DNA from: Paraglaciecola arctica
Lineage (GTDB): Bacteria > Pseudomonadota > Gammaproteobacteria > Enterobacterales > Alteromonadaceae
Reading direction: 5' to 3'
Length of the DNA stretch: 64,000 bases
Assembly: GCF_018861065.1 (NCBI RefSeq)
Contig: NZ_JAHKQO010000037.1
Span: forward strand, 1-64,000
Positions 46,082 through 55,132 of the stretch are shown here, one piece after another. The position numbers and the translations under genes are program-made. The notes below the pieces were generated by a model, which made no database searches, had not been told where the DNA came from, and saw only the letters and a program-made list of their open reading frames with translations. Every line of letters starts with the position of its first letter. Positions within the stretch are counted from its first letter, which is position 1.

Positions 46082-46759
46082 TTATACCCCTATGAAAGCT
46101 TTGTTGGTGCTAAGAGTGTAGATTTCTAACTCAACACTTGCGGTTGGGTAATCGCCCACTAAATAATCAAATTTTTTCCAGTAGAATTTCCATGGTAATG
46201 ATTCCAATTTTTGTAAATATTCTTGAATATCAAAATATTTCCCCTCAAAAATAAGTGTGACACCATGGCGATAAAGTCCTGCCTTTGACTCTTCTCCTTC
46301 TTTGGCGGGTTCCAGTAATATAGGAACAGGAGCTATTGATTGTAACTCAATTAACTTTAACCCTTTGCTACCAGATAGCACACTTTCTAACATTCCTGCC
46401 ATTTTATTAGCGGGTACTAAGTTGCTAGTTTGTGTTTCTAACTGCAGTGTAATGTTTTGGATTTCACGTTCTAAATCGGCAATTCTGGTATTGACAGGTT
46501 CATTAGGATCAGAATTTAGCTTTTCGGATAATTGCGCGACTTGAACTTCTAAGCTCGATATTTCTTTTTGAGTATTATCACGGTTTTGTTGTAATTTTTC
46601 GGACTCCTTGAAAAGAGGCTCGAATAAAAAGGTATACATCAATAATAGTATTACAACTAAACCACAAATTAGAATTAGGCATTGTTCACGGGAACTTGTG
46701 CTGTGGAATTTAGCTGATAACTTTCGGTATTCTGCTTCGAGGGCAAGTTGTTGTTTCAT
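46082..46759 (-). CDS. mshJ: MSHA biogenesis protein MshJ (PilO-like)
   Basis: Bitopic inner-membrane protein of 225 residues. One helix (about 26-47) is followed by a coiled coil (about 52-110) and a PilO/GspM-like ferredoxin fold with FEGKYFDIQEYLQKLESLPW. It probably forms the alignment complex with the two MshI parts. Confidence 0.9.
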   Translation of the reverse strand: MKQQLALEAEYRKLSAKFHSTSSREQCLILICGLVVILLLMYTFLFEPLFKESEKLQQNRDNTQKEISSLEVQVAQLSEKLNSDPNEPVNTRIADLEREIQNITLQLETQTSNLVPANKMAGMLESVLSGSKGLKLIELQSIAPVPILLEPAKEGEESKAGLYRHGVTLIFEGKYFDIQEYLQKLESLPWKFYWKKFDYLVGDYPTASVELEIYTLSTNKAFIGV

Positions 46760-46780
46760 ATTTTACCCGACCCTTTTAAG

Positions 46781-47395
46781 CTAATCATTGTTAGCTCCAA
46801 CTTCTTGATTAGACTCGTTTCCAGACGAAATAATAAATTTGAGTTGTTTATCTGAGTCCAAATATAGCCTAGTATCCGCGAATTCTTGCCCATTAAAATA
46901 ATCAGTTTGCCCTAAAGAGCTAAGCCATTTGGGTACAAGGGCAGAATCTGTTGTTGCACCTTGCACCTCGACCTTTGCGCCATTTAAGTTGATATGAGTT
47001 AACCATAGCCCTGTTTGATTATGACCAGCGAGATCTATCATTAAGTTGGAGTAACCTTGTGTTGTTAACTGTTCTCGTCCCGATAATTCATCTAACACCC
47101 GTTTTTTAAGGTTAACTAGCTGCTGATTATCTTCAACTTTTTGAAGTAAAACAGGATCAATTTTAAGACTGTCTACCGCGATTTGTAATTCTGTCGCTAA
47201 TATTTGTTGTTTCTGCTTATCACGTTCTAAAATACCTAATTCCGCTTGTAAATTTTGTTGTTCTGATGCGAAATAAAAGTACAGTAAGCCGCATAAAATA
47301 GCCGTGAACACCCAAGTTGCGATTACAATATTCAGAGAAAGCAAACGTAACTTCGGGTGAAACTCTGGGTGGTAAAGGTTAATTCTATTTTTCAT
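46781..47395 (-). CDS. PilN-like protein of the MSHA alignment complex (MshI part 2)
   Basis: Bitopic protein of 204 residues. The short cytoplasmic tail MKNRINLYHPEFHPKLR is the PilN contact motif (INLYHPEF); a membrane helix (about 20-42), coiled coil and periplasmic fold follow. Its ATG shares one base with the stop of the PilM-like gene (TGATG), so the two are coupled. I see two clean genes, not a frameshifted one. Confidence 0.87.
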   Translation of the reverse strand: MKNRINLYHPEFHPKLRLLSLNIVIATWVFTAILCGLLYFYFASEQQNLQAELGILERDKQKQQILATELQIAVDSLKIDPVLLQKVEDNQQLVNLKKRVLDELSGREQLTTQGYSNLMIDLAGHNQTGLWLTHINLNGAKVEVQGATTDSALVPKWLSSLGQTDYFNGQEFADTRLYLDSDKQLKFIISSGNESNQEVGANND

Positions 47396-48321
47396 CAGCC
47401 AATCAAACTCGCGTTATCAATTGCGGCACCTAAACTTGCTAGGCTTGATGGTGCTATTGGCATTTTAGTATTTTTTGAGACGTTTGGGATAAACGATTCC
47501 ACTGGTACAAAAATAACCTCTTTAATAAACTCCGCTAGCGCATCCTGATGAATGGTATCCAAAGAAAGATAGACTTTTTTAACCGGAGCTTGACGTAATT
47601 GGCTCTCAAAATAATCCATGGAACGTTGAATTTCCAAACTCAAGTTATCAACGACGCCCATTTTTAATTCTTCTGGTGAAAAATTAGCTAAATTTTCATA
47701 GCCACGTAATCGTCGAGAAAAGTACAATTCGTTGCGTTTAACAATATTTAAACTCAGCTGCCCACCTTCTTCTTGTTTTAGGGTGATAATGGCATCGTCG
47801 CTGGGCACCACTAAGTTACATGTTGCGAGCTCTTCAATTCCAATGATATTCAGTGCTAACCCTGCTTTTAAAACACCATTTCGAACTTCTCTAACTTCTT
47901 GCTTACTGATGGCAACCACATTTAATTTTTTGAGGTTAGCTGCTTCAGCTGGGGTATCGAAATAGTCAATCGCAAGTTCATCGTCACTGAACAATTGTTC
48001 TTTGACTGACCATTGCAGCGCTTTAAGTAGCTCTGTGTCCTCAACTTCTGGTTTGTCTAACTGCAACATTTGATACTTTGAAATAGAGAACGCGACATTA
48101 CACTGAGTATTAGTGAGACTATTTTTGTCGACATAGGTTTTGAGTGAGCTTTGCCAGCTTTCGATTGGGAGAGTGTCTTGTTTTACCCAGCTAATTTCGC
48201 CTTTAATCTTTTGTAGAGTAGAAACATGAAATTCGTCTACGCCAATTTCAATCCCTACGGAATGAAACTTAGAGGCTTTGCTAAAACGTCTTTTTATAAA
48301 CTCGCGCCAACCTATTTGCAT
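47395..48321 (-). CDS. mshI: PilM-like actin-fold protein MshI (part 1)
   Basis: First gene of the MSHA locus. A cytoplasmic PilM-like protein of 308 residues with an actin/FtsA-type fold; GIEIGVDEFHVSTL carries the first phosphate-loop-like stretch. NVAFSISKYQMLQLDKPEVED is the pattern shared with MshI. It should bind the N-terminal tail of the PilN-like partner. No membrane segment is seen. A promoter must lie in the 660-base gap upstream, but I cannot place it. Confidence 0.87.
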   Translation of the reverse strand: MQIGWREFIKRRFSKASKFHSVGIEIGVDEFHVSTLQKIKGEISWVKQDTLPIESWQSSLKTYVDKNSLTNTQCNVAFSISKYQMLQLDKPEVEDTELLKALQWSVKEQLFSDDELAIDYFDTPAEAANLKKLNVVAISKQEVREVRNGVLKAGLALNIIGIEELATCNLVVPSDDAIITLKQEEGGQLSLNIVKRNELYFSRRLRGYENLANFSPEELKMGVVDNLSLEIQRSMDYFESQLRQAPVKKVYLSLDTIHQDALAEFIKEVIFVPVESFIPNVSKNTKMPIAPSSLASLGAAIDNASLIG

Positions 48322-49048
48322 GTCACAGACTATATTTCTTTATAACTAAGCTCCATTACAGCAAAAAACAGCGTAAAGCGCTAGTTTTATATAGGCTTTT
48401 GATATGGGCAGTTTATTTAATAAATCCAATGATTTATGGCTAAAAACTGGATGAATAAAAGGCAATCATAAAGTCATTTCATGAGTACAACTACGACTCT
48501 GTGCAGGTCAGCTCAAAAAGCAAATCAACTGATTATTTGTTAGATTTTTATCAATGACCTGATGTGGTTCAAAATAAAAAGTTCTAATTTTTCATAGGGT
48601 TAATGGTTTTTTGGCATGGTTCGATTCTACCAAACACTACAACAAAAGCGCACTTTTTTGTTTCGGTATGCAACAACACTGCAAAGAGACTACTATGCGA
48701 AGCATTATAAGGTGTTTAGAGAAAGTATTAGGACGAAATGCCCCAATAACAAGTTTAATTCAATGGCGAAAGCTGTGGCACATCAATTAAAATGCTGCGG
48801 CATCAAACACACTTTAGTTAGTTAACTTTTGATTAAGAGTTGTGCTTTTTAGTTTGATATAAAAGCCAGTCAACATTCATAAAACTGCATTTTCATTAGT
48901 GAACTATTTGTCAATAAGGGTGGCTAGTTTAAGAGATTTAGCACTCATACTTTGATAAAAATTAAGGTATGCAGCTAGAAGTTTGCAACGTACAATAAGA
49001 ATATTTTTAACGTATTACTACATAAACATAAGTGCTTTTGGAGATTTT
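48322..49048. other. Long intergenic region between mshI and the TonB receptor
   Basis: This AT-rich gap separates two divergent genes and must hold the msh promoter and the receptor promoter. No convincing sigma-70, sigma-54 or Fur box is found by eye. One small frame lies inside it (48616-48825). No tRNA or small-RNA fold stands out. Confidence 0.6.
48616..48825 (+). CDS. Unrecognised 69-residue ORF
   Basis: Basic, Lys/Arg/Tyr-rich frame with no signal peptide, no family that I recognise and no clear ribosome site. It may be a chance frame or the tail of a decayed gene (the end AKAVAHQLKCCGIKH looks protein-like). Confidence 0.2.
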   Translation: MVRFYQTLQQKRTFLFRYATTLQRDYYAKHYKVFRESIRTKCPNNKFNSMAKAVAHQLKCCGIKHTLVS

Positions 49049-51076
49049 TTGGACTACGTGAATCGTTTTTTTAGTGTGTTTTTATTGATTATCCCAGCTA
49101 TAGGTTTAACCCAAGAACAGCCTATTGACAATATTACAGTAACTGCCACTCGAACGACTGATAATGTCTTGGACATTGGTAGTAATATCAGTTGGTTGGA
49201 TGAAGAGAGTTTGAGGTTGGTTGAACAACAACATATTAATCAAGCTTTAGTCAGGATCCCTGGTGCTTGGATTAGCCGTGGAAACGGTCAGGAACACCTA
49301 ACGGCTATTCGTTCCCCTGTGTTGACCGGAACAGGGGGGTGTGGCGCATTTTTCACTGCACAGGATGGAATTTCATTACGTGCACTAGGATTTTGTAATG
49401 TTAATCAATTGTTTGACGCGAATACCGAACAGGCATCTTCTGTCGAAGTTTTACGTGGTCCAGCAAGTACTATGTATGGCTCTAATGCTGTGCATGGCGT
49501 CATTAACGTTCTGACTCCCAATCCATTTGAAGTAGAACAATCATTTTTATCTTTGAGTGTTGGCCCTCATGACTATTCTCGTGGCATGTTTAGTTTATCC
49601 AACACAGGTGATCAACATGGTGTTTTGTTTTACGGCAATATCACCAAAGACGGTGGATATTTGCAAGACAGTGGTTTCGAGCAGCAAAAATTTAATTTGA
49701 TTCATCAATACCAAGAGGGTAAGTGGCAAATTAAAAATGTACTAGCAGCAACCAATCTAAACCAGGAAACTGCTGGCTTTATAAGTGGTTTGGATGCTTA
49801 TAAAGATGCGGCGCTTAAAACTCAAAACCCTAATCCAGAAGCGTTTCGAGATAGCCAGTCTATGCGCTTCTACAGCCAAATAAATTATCTTGAAAACGAT
49901 ACTACCAGTCTTACCTTTACACCTTATGTTAGGTGGGCTGATATGCAGTTTTTGCAACACTATCTAATTTGGCAACCTCTTGAAGAAAACAGTCAATCTA
50001 GTGTTGGCGCACAGCTACAATTCCAGAAAAATTACGGTGACTTAACATGGTTGAGCGGTTTCGAAGTCGATCTGACTAATGGGCAATTAACTGAGACTCA
50101 ATCCGAAGATTTTTCACCTACCATCCCAGCTGGCACACACTATGATTATGAAGTGGATGCAACTGTATATTCTCCATTTGCGCAATTACAATGGGCCGCT
50201 AGCGAGCAGCTGAATCTTAGCACTGGTGTGAGGTATGAACGCACTAAGTATGACTATAACAATCACCTAACCGCGGGCAGTGCTTGTGCTGATGACGTAG
50301 AAAATTGCCGGTTTACTCGCCCTGAAGATCAAGTGGTCAATTATGAAGAATGGTCATATCAAATAAATGCGAATTATGCGGTAAACAATCAGAATCGACT
50401 TTATGCTCAATATTCAACAGGCTATCGAGCGCCCCAAGCCGCCGAGTTATTTAGACTTCAAGCAGGGCAAATACTAGCTGAACTTGAAGCTGAAAATGTC
50501 GATTCCATCGAATTCGGTCTAAGGGGGCAGACCCAAGGTTTTTTTTACGACCTAACCTTGTTTACGATGCAAAAGAACAATTTTATTTTCCAAGATACCG
50601 ATAGACAAAATATCAGCAATGGCGAAACCTCTCATCAAGGCATTGAGTTAGCAATAAACTATCAATGGCAACAGTTCTATATTTCTGGCAATGGTACTTT
50701 TGCGAAACATCAGTACGCTACAAACCTTAGGCTAAGCCAGGTTAACATCAATAACAATGAAATAGATACTGCACCTGAACACATGGGAAGTGTTCAATTT
50801 GGATGGCGAGCAGACTCAGGCAGCTTTATAGAGTTAGAGTGGGTGCATCAAGGTAATTATTTTCTTAATCCAGAGAATACCGCTGAATACAGTGGTCACA
50901 ATTTGCTTAATTTAAGAACAGGTTGGGCGTTAACTGATAAAGTAGATATCAGTGTAAGAGTCACAAACCTGAGCGATGAAGATTACGCAGAAAGAGCTGA
51001 TTTTGGCTTTGGGAGTTATCGTTATTTCGTAGGTGAGCCTAGGTCAGTTTATGCCACACTTAGACTCAAGTATTAA
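49049..51076 (+). CDS. TonB-dependent outer-membrane receptor
   Basis: Energy-coupled outer-membrane importer. The start is uncertain: TTG 49049 has GGAG six bases upstream, and GTG 49058 is nine bases later; either yields a signal peptide ending near GLTQ. A TonB-box-like stretch DNITVTATR follows. The plug domain (about 25-150) has a Cys pair in GGCGAFF and GFCN, and the EVLRGPASTMYGSNAVHGVI signature. The barrel ends YATLRLKY with an aromatic last residue. The substrate is not evident; there is no neighbouring transporter. It converges on the next gene, with stops overlapping. Confidence 0.88.
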   Translation: MDYVNRFFSVFLLIIPAIGLTQEQPIDNITVTATRTTDNVLDIGSNISWLDEESLRLVEQQHINQALVRIPGAWISRGNGQEHLTAIRSPVLTGTGGCGAFFTAQDGISLRALGFCNVNQLFDANTEQASSVEVLRGPASTMYGSNAVHGVINVLTPNPFEVEQSFLSLSVGPHDYSRGMFSLSNTGDQHGVLFYGNITKDGGYLQDSGFEQQKFNLIHQYQEGKWQIKNVLAATNLNQETAGFISGLDAYKDAALKTQNPNPEAFRDSQSMRFYSQINYLENDTTSLTFTPYVRWADMQFLQHYLIWQPLEENSQSSVGAQLQFQKNYGDLTWLSGFEVDLTNGQLTETQSEDFSPTIPAGTHYDYEVDATVYSPFAQLQWAASEQLNLSTGVRYERTKYDYNNHLTAGSACADDVENCRFTRPEDQVVNYEEWSYQINANYAVNNQNRLYAQYSTGYRAPQAAELFRLQAGQILAELEAENVDSIEFGLRGQTQGFFYDLTLFTMQKNNFIFQDTDRQNISNGETSHQGIELAINYQWQQFYISGNGTFAKHQYATNLRLSQVNINNNEIDTAPEHMGSVQFGWRADSGSFIELEWVHQGNYFLNPENTAEYSGHNLLNLRTGWALTDKVDISVRVTNLSDEDYAERADFGFGSYRYFVGEPRSVYATLRLKY

Positions 51077-52911
51077 CTTAAATTACTGATGGGTTCTGGT
51101 TTATGAAACAGTGACCCTTGGGCGTGTTTTATTCCAATTTCAATTAAATTATCGGCTACTGTTTCATGTTCAATATGTTTAGCAATCAACGCTTTACCAG
51201 ATAACTCTGCTACTTTAGTTAGTGTTTCCCAAAGAAGGGTATTGCTTGGATTTTCTGAATAGCCGCCTATCACCGCGGCATCTATTTTTAAGTAATCTAG
51301 TTCCAATATATGTAGATACTGAATCAGAGAAGTTTGCCCTCCAAAATCATCCAGACAAGTTTTACATCCTAATTTTTTGAGGTGGGATAAAAACACGCCA
51401 GATCTCTCAATCGTGAGTAATACGTCAGACTCTGAAATTATGAAACACAACAAACCGGGTTTTATGGACGTTTCTAACAATATATTTTCGAGCGTTATCA
51501 GAAACATAGGGTTAGTTATGGTTTCTGATGAAAGATTGATTGAAACATGACTAAATTGGCTATGTAAGTGTTGATTGTCCTGCAACCAATTTAGGGTGGC
51601 TTGTAGAACCCAGAGGTCAATTTTTTTATTAATTTGGTTTCGTCCCGAAACCTCTATGTACTCCTTGGGTAGTTTCAATTGATTAGCGTCTTCACTGTTA
51701 AGCTTTACTAACATTTCGAACGAGGGCAATTGATCCTGTTGTGCTTGCAAGGGGTTAACTTGCTGATAAAAAAGTGACAAAGCGTTTGATTTTAACGCTG
51801 ATTCAATGCGGCTGGCTAAGTCGCTAGTTGTTTCTTTAGCTAACTGTCTTACACCCACATTTTGATAATTGACAATAGATCCTAACCCCTGTTTCTTGGC
51901 TTGAATCGATGCGTGAATAGCCTTCGATGTGATTTTTCTGGCGCTCGATTCATGCTCGTCTACAACGCAAAAGCCGACACAGATTTCGGCTTGGATTTTT
52001 TGTGACTTAAAACTAAAAGGAAAGCTACTTAAACAATCGACTAAACCTCTTGCGACTACTGCAGCGTTTGTGACAGAAGTGTGTTTTAAAAAAACTGCGA
52101 ATTGATCGCCGCCCAACCTACCTAACAAAGCGGAGTCACCTAATTGCGATTGTAATAAATTGCTAACATTACAAAGAACATAGTCGCCTGCGTCCCACCC
52201 AAAACATTGATTAACGACTTCAAACCTTACTAGATCCAGAAATAGCAGTACCCCATCTGTTGCATCAAAAGTTCGCTGATCTAGATAGCACTGCAAGTTG
52301 CGCTCAAAGCTAACCCCATTAGGTAATTTCGTTAAAAAGTCAGTGCCTTCTTCGAGCTTTAAACGATTATTAAGCAACCTTGACTCAAGGATAGCTTGCT
52401 TAAGTTTTTCATTAGAATCAGCTAAATCGCGGTTTCGTTGTTGGACTTTACTTTCTAACTCGAGGTTAGTTTGCTGAGCTTCTTTTACTAAGCGGTTCAT
52501 ATTTAAGTGAAACTGAGTTCTTACTATTAATTCTTGATTATTAAAGGGTTTCAATAAGCAATCAGCGCCGCCGACTTCAAAGCCTTGGAGCAATTCGGCT
52601 GTTGTAGCGGTTAAGAATATTATTGGGATGGCGGATAATTGCGCATCCGACTTAAACTTTTGACAGGTTAAAAAACCATTCCAACCTCCCGGCATGTTGA
52701 TATCTAATATGACTAATTCAGGATAAAAACTGCAAGCCAATTGATAGGCTTGTTCTCCACTGGTGGCGGTTCTGACTTTATAACCTTCTTTCTCTAAAAC
52801 AAGGCTAATAATTCGTAAAATCCCAGGATCATCATCGACTACCAGAATATTTTCTTGCTTTTGGCTTGGTCCATACTCTGGATAAAATACTTGCCGCAAT
52901 TGACCGTTCAT
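51073..52911 (-). CDS. Response regulator with GGDEF and EAL domains
   Basis: Cytosolic c-di-GMP signalling protein, 612 residues. REC (about 19-135): ILVVDDDPG, phospho-Asp in LVILDINMP, Lys in LLKPFN. A coiled coil is followed by GGDEF (about 195-345) with the site GGDQF, and EAL (about 375-610) with EML in place of EAL. The remaining EAL residues are kept: INLS, the Glu of ISESD, DDFGG, KIDA and a Glu in HIEHE. A Q for E in GGDEF suggests weak or absent cyclase activity. Phosphodiesterase activity is possible but not certain. It is divergent from the AraC-HDOD gene. Confidence 0.88.
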   Translation of the reverse strand: MNGQLRQVFYPEYGPSQKQENILVVDDDPGILRIISLVLEKEGYKVRTATSGEQAYQLACSFYPELVILDINMPGGWNGFLTCQKFKSDAQLSAIPIIFLTATTAELLQGFEVGGADCLLKPFNNQELIVRTQFHLNMNRLVKEAQQTNLELESKVQQRNRDLADSNEKLKQAILESRLLNNRLKLEEGTDFLTKLPNGVSFERNLQCYLDQRTFDATDGVLLFLDLVRFEVVNQCFGWDAGDYVLCNVSNLLQSQLGDSALLGRLGGDQFAVFLKHTSVTNAAVVARGLVDCLSSFPFSFKSQKIQAEICVGFCVVDEHESSARKITSKAIHASIQAKKQGLGSIVNYQNVGVRQLAKETTSDLASRIESALKSNALSLFYQQVNPLQAQQDQLPSFEMLVKLNSEDANQLKLPKEYIEVSGRNQINKKIDLWVLQATLNWLQDNQHLHSQFSHVSINLSSETITNPMFLITLENILLETSIKPGLLCFIISESDVLLTIERSGVFLSHLKKLGCKTCLDDFGGQTSLIQYLHILELDYLKIDAAVIGGYSENPSNTLLWETLTKVAELSGKALIAKHIEHETVADNLIEIGIKHAQGSLFHKPEPISNLS

Positions 52912-53195
52912 ATGAAATTAATTTCAACTTGTTTTCGAGATAGAAGACGATACATTCTTGTAACATATTCAGCAATGGGATGGTCAAAATTTATCATAAA
53001 ATATTCTGTATATTTTAATTTTTGGGAATAAAGGTACGATTTAAGGGATGAAAAGTAAATTTAGCGTTTATTTGGTTTTGCCTATGTTATTGTCAAAAAT
53101 TCATGTTTGAAATAGTAATCTAGTGTTTTCCCTTTAATTGCGTTTATGTCTTTGGGATAGGTCTACTATGTTGTTTTGATTAGAAATATTTATTG

Positions 53196-54353
53196 ATGAA
53201 TCACTCTCAACCTTCTTTAGTACTGACAGCGGCTGTTAATCGTTTATTGAGCGAAAGGGACTTGCCTGCATCCTTAACCATTGAACAATGTGCCTGTGAA
53301 TTGTCAATAAGCATGACTTCGTTTAGGCGTAAACTGGCCCAAGAAGAAACTAGTTATAAACTTATTCAAAGTAAATTTTTAAATGAACTATGCGTAAAAG
53401 CCTTGTTAACAAATCAAATTAAGATTGAAGATTTGGCTATTAGGCTGGGTTATTCAGAACGGGCTACGTTTGAACGAGCCTTTCGGCAAAAATTTGGCGT
53501 CACGCCATCACAGTTTAGATATTTATCATTGGCAAACAGTGTGCATAGTAACTATGTAAAACTGACAGAAATCGCAGAAAATATGCCACCCATGCCAAGC
53601 AGTTGTCAGCAACTATTGCTTGAAAAAGATAGAGACAATCTTAATCTGCAAAAAGTGATTGAGATTGTGACTAAGGATGTCATTCTTTCAGGGCGTATTA
53701 TGGGGCAAGCCAGTAAGGCCATATATGGCAAAACGCCCCAAAATTTACAAGAAGCGATAAGTCGAAATTTAGGCATTCAAACCGTTGTGAATTATGCGCT
53801 AGTGTTTGCAATGAAGGACGCGCTACAACAACATTTAGAGCAGGTCATTTTCGAGCAATATAGCCAAGCTTTTTTATTAGCACCTAAACTCTTTCAACAT
53901 ACCCGTAAATTGTTAACAAAAAATCTAACTTTAGATATCGAACTTACCGAGCAAGTTTTGGTTTTTTCGCTACTAGGTGTTTTCCTGTTGAGTCATAAAA
54001 GTGCCCATAGACACGAAATGGTGCGGTATTCATTGCGAGGTATAGACGACTTAGGTTCGCTTAATAGACACATTCACGAGACCATGGGGATCAGCCTTTA
54101 TTCTGCGTCCTCGCTTATGTTGTCGTTATGGCATATAGATGCAAGTCTAGTGAAACAAATAGCCCACCTGGATAAAGTAAGCCAAGCAGTTGCAAAAGGT
54201 ACAGAACAAGATGAGCTAGTGTTATTTATGCTGTCGTGCTTATATTTTGCAGCGGCTGGGCATAGTGATTTTAGTGTTTTGGAGCAAAAGGCTGAGTGTT
54301 TAAATATTACAAACTTTGATGAAATAAAGCAGTTGTTGGCAACATTAAATTAA
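53196..54353 (+). CDS. AraC-type HTH fused to an HDOD domain
   Basis: A 385-residue regulator of unusual layout. The N-terminal AraC/XylS DNA-binding domain (about 25-112) has two HTH units; the second carries the IEDLAIRLGYSERATFERAFRQKFGVTPSQFR pattern (positions about 78-109). The C-terminal HDOD domain (about 120-330) has MPPMPSSCQQLL, DVILSGRIMGQASKAIYG and LQEAISRNLGIQTVVNYAL. Usual AraC proteins place the DNA-binding domain last. ATG 53196 is used; TTG 53193 just precedes it. A 284-base gap separates it from the divergent REC-GGDEF-EAL gene. The target genes are unknown. Confidence 0.85.
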   Translation: MNHSQPSLVLTAAVNRLLSERDLPASLTIEQCACELSISMTSFRRKLAQEETSYKLIQSKFLNELCVKALLTNQIKIEDLAIRLGYSERATFERAFRQKFGVTPSQFRYLSLANSVHSNYVKLTEIAENMPPMPSSCQQLLLEKDRDNLNLQKVIEIVTKDVILSGRIMGQASKAIYGKTPQNLQEAISRNLGIQTVVNYALVFAMKDALQQHLEQVIFEQYSQAFLLAPKLFQHTRKLLTKNLTLDIELTEQVLVFSLLGVFLLSHKSAHRHEMVRYSLRGIDDLGSLNRHIHETMGISLYSASSLMLSLWHIDASLVKQIAHLDKVSQAVAKGTEQDELVLFMLSCLYFAAAGHSDFSVLEQKAECLNITNFDEIKQLLATLN

Positions 54354-54444
54354 ACTTTTGGGTCGTTAGTTAGCGCGGCTTATTAACAACCATTATGTTG
54401 TCGTACTACTGCTTGAGGCAAAAAAGTAAAGCATAACAATAACA

Positions 54445-54466
54445 AAGCCAGCTTTTACGCTGGCTT
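54445..54466 (-). terminator. Rho-independent terminator downstream of ssb
   Basis: An 8-bp stem (54445-54452 with 54459-54466) has a 6-base loop. On the minus strand a T-rich run (TTTGTTATTGTT) follows. It probably ends ssb, and may serve the convergent AraC-HDOD gene too. Confidence 0.75.
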
Positions 54467-54523
54467 AAAGTTTAGATGGTAGTTAAAAGTGTTTTATCCT
54501 TTACACTTTTAAATCCCGGAAGC

Positions 54524-55120
54524 CTAAAAAGGAATATCATCGTCAAAATCAAAATCTGGTTCAGCCATAGGTGCAGGTTGACCTTGCTGTGGTGCTTGAT
54601 TAAAACCTTGATTGGATTGTTGAGGGTTACCTTGAGCTGGTGGCTTTTGGTATTGTTGATTCTGCTGAGGCGCTTGTTGATAACCTTGCTGTGGCGCTTG
54701 CTGATAACCTTGATTAGGCTGTTGCGCAGGACGTTGTTGACCTTGGAAGCCACCTTCAGATTGACTGCCACCGCGTCCACCTAACATTTGCATGACGCCA
54801 TTAAACGGGTCTAAAACAATCTCTGTGGTGTATTGATCTTGCCCTTCTTTGTTCTGCCATTTACGGGTTTGAAGTTTACCTTCAATATAAACCTGACTAC
54901 CTTTACGCAAATATTCACCAGCGATTTCAGCAAGTTTTCCGAACATGGAGACACGGTGCCATTCTGTTTTTTCTTGCATCTGGCCACTCTGATCTTTCCA
55001 ACTTTCTGATGTGGCTAAGGTTAGATTGGCCACTGCCTTTCCATTAGGGGTATACCTTACTTCAGGATCTTTGCCTAAATTACCCACTAAAATTACTTTA
55101 TTTACACCTTTACTCGCCAT
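54524..55120 (-). CDS. ssb: Single-stranded DNA-binding protein
   Basis: Essential ssDNA-binding protein, 198 residues. OB fold (about 1-110): [20 protein letters not shown], then [22 protein letters not shown] Gln/Pro/Gly-rich linker (about 115-180) follows, and the acidic tip DFDDDIPF binds partner proteins. Part of the linker is encoded by a 24-base tandem repeat (54669-54716). It lies 12 bases downstream of the MFS gene start side, in the same direction. Confidence 0.97.
   Translation of the reverse strand: MASKGVNKVILVGNLGKDPEVRYTPNGKAVANLTLATSESWKDQSGQMQEKTEWHRVSMFGKLAEIAGEYLRKGSQVYIEGKLQTRKWQNKEGQDQYTTEIVLDPFNGVMQMLGGRGGSQSEGGFQGQQRPAQQPNQGYQQAPQQGYQQAPQQNQQYQKPPAQGNPQQSNQGFNQAPQQGQPAPMAEPDFDFDDDIPF
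54669..54716 (-). repeat. 24-base tandem repeat in the ssb linker
   Basis: Two near-identical 24-base units (54669-54692 and 54693-54716) encode [12 protein letters not shown] steps in the disordered linker. Slippage here could alter linker length without breaking the frame. Confidence 0.75.
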
Positions 55121-55132
55121 GTTTCCTCCTAA

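Noticed and set aside
46781-48321. mshI as one frameshifted gene
   Set aside because: The two frames meet at a clean TGATG stop/start overlap, and they match the separate PilM-like and PilN-like folds, so two intact genes are more likely.
54472-54784. Two 102-residue frames, one per strand, over the ssb 3' part
   Set aside because: They are shadows of the repetitive Gln-rich linker of ssb; their composition (Leu/Arg or Lys/Val/Ser repeats) mirrors the repeat.
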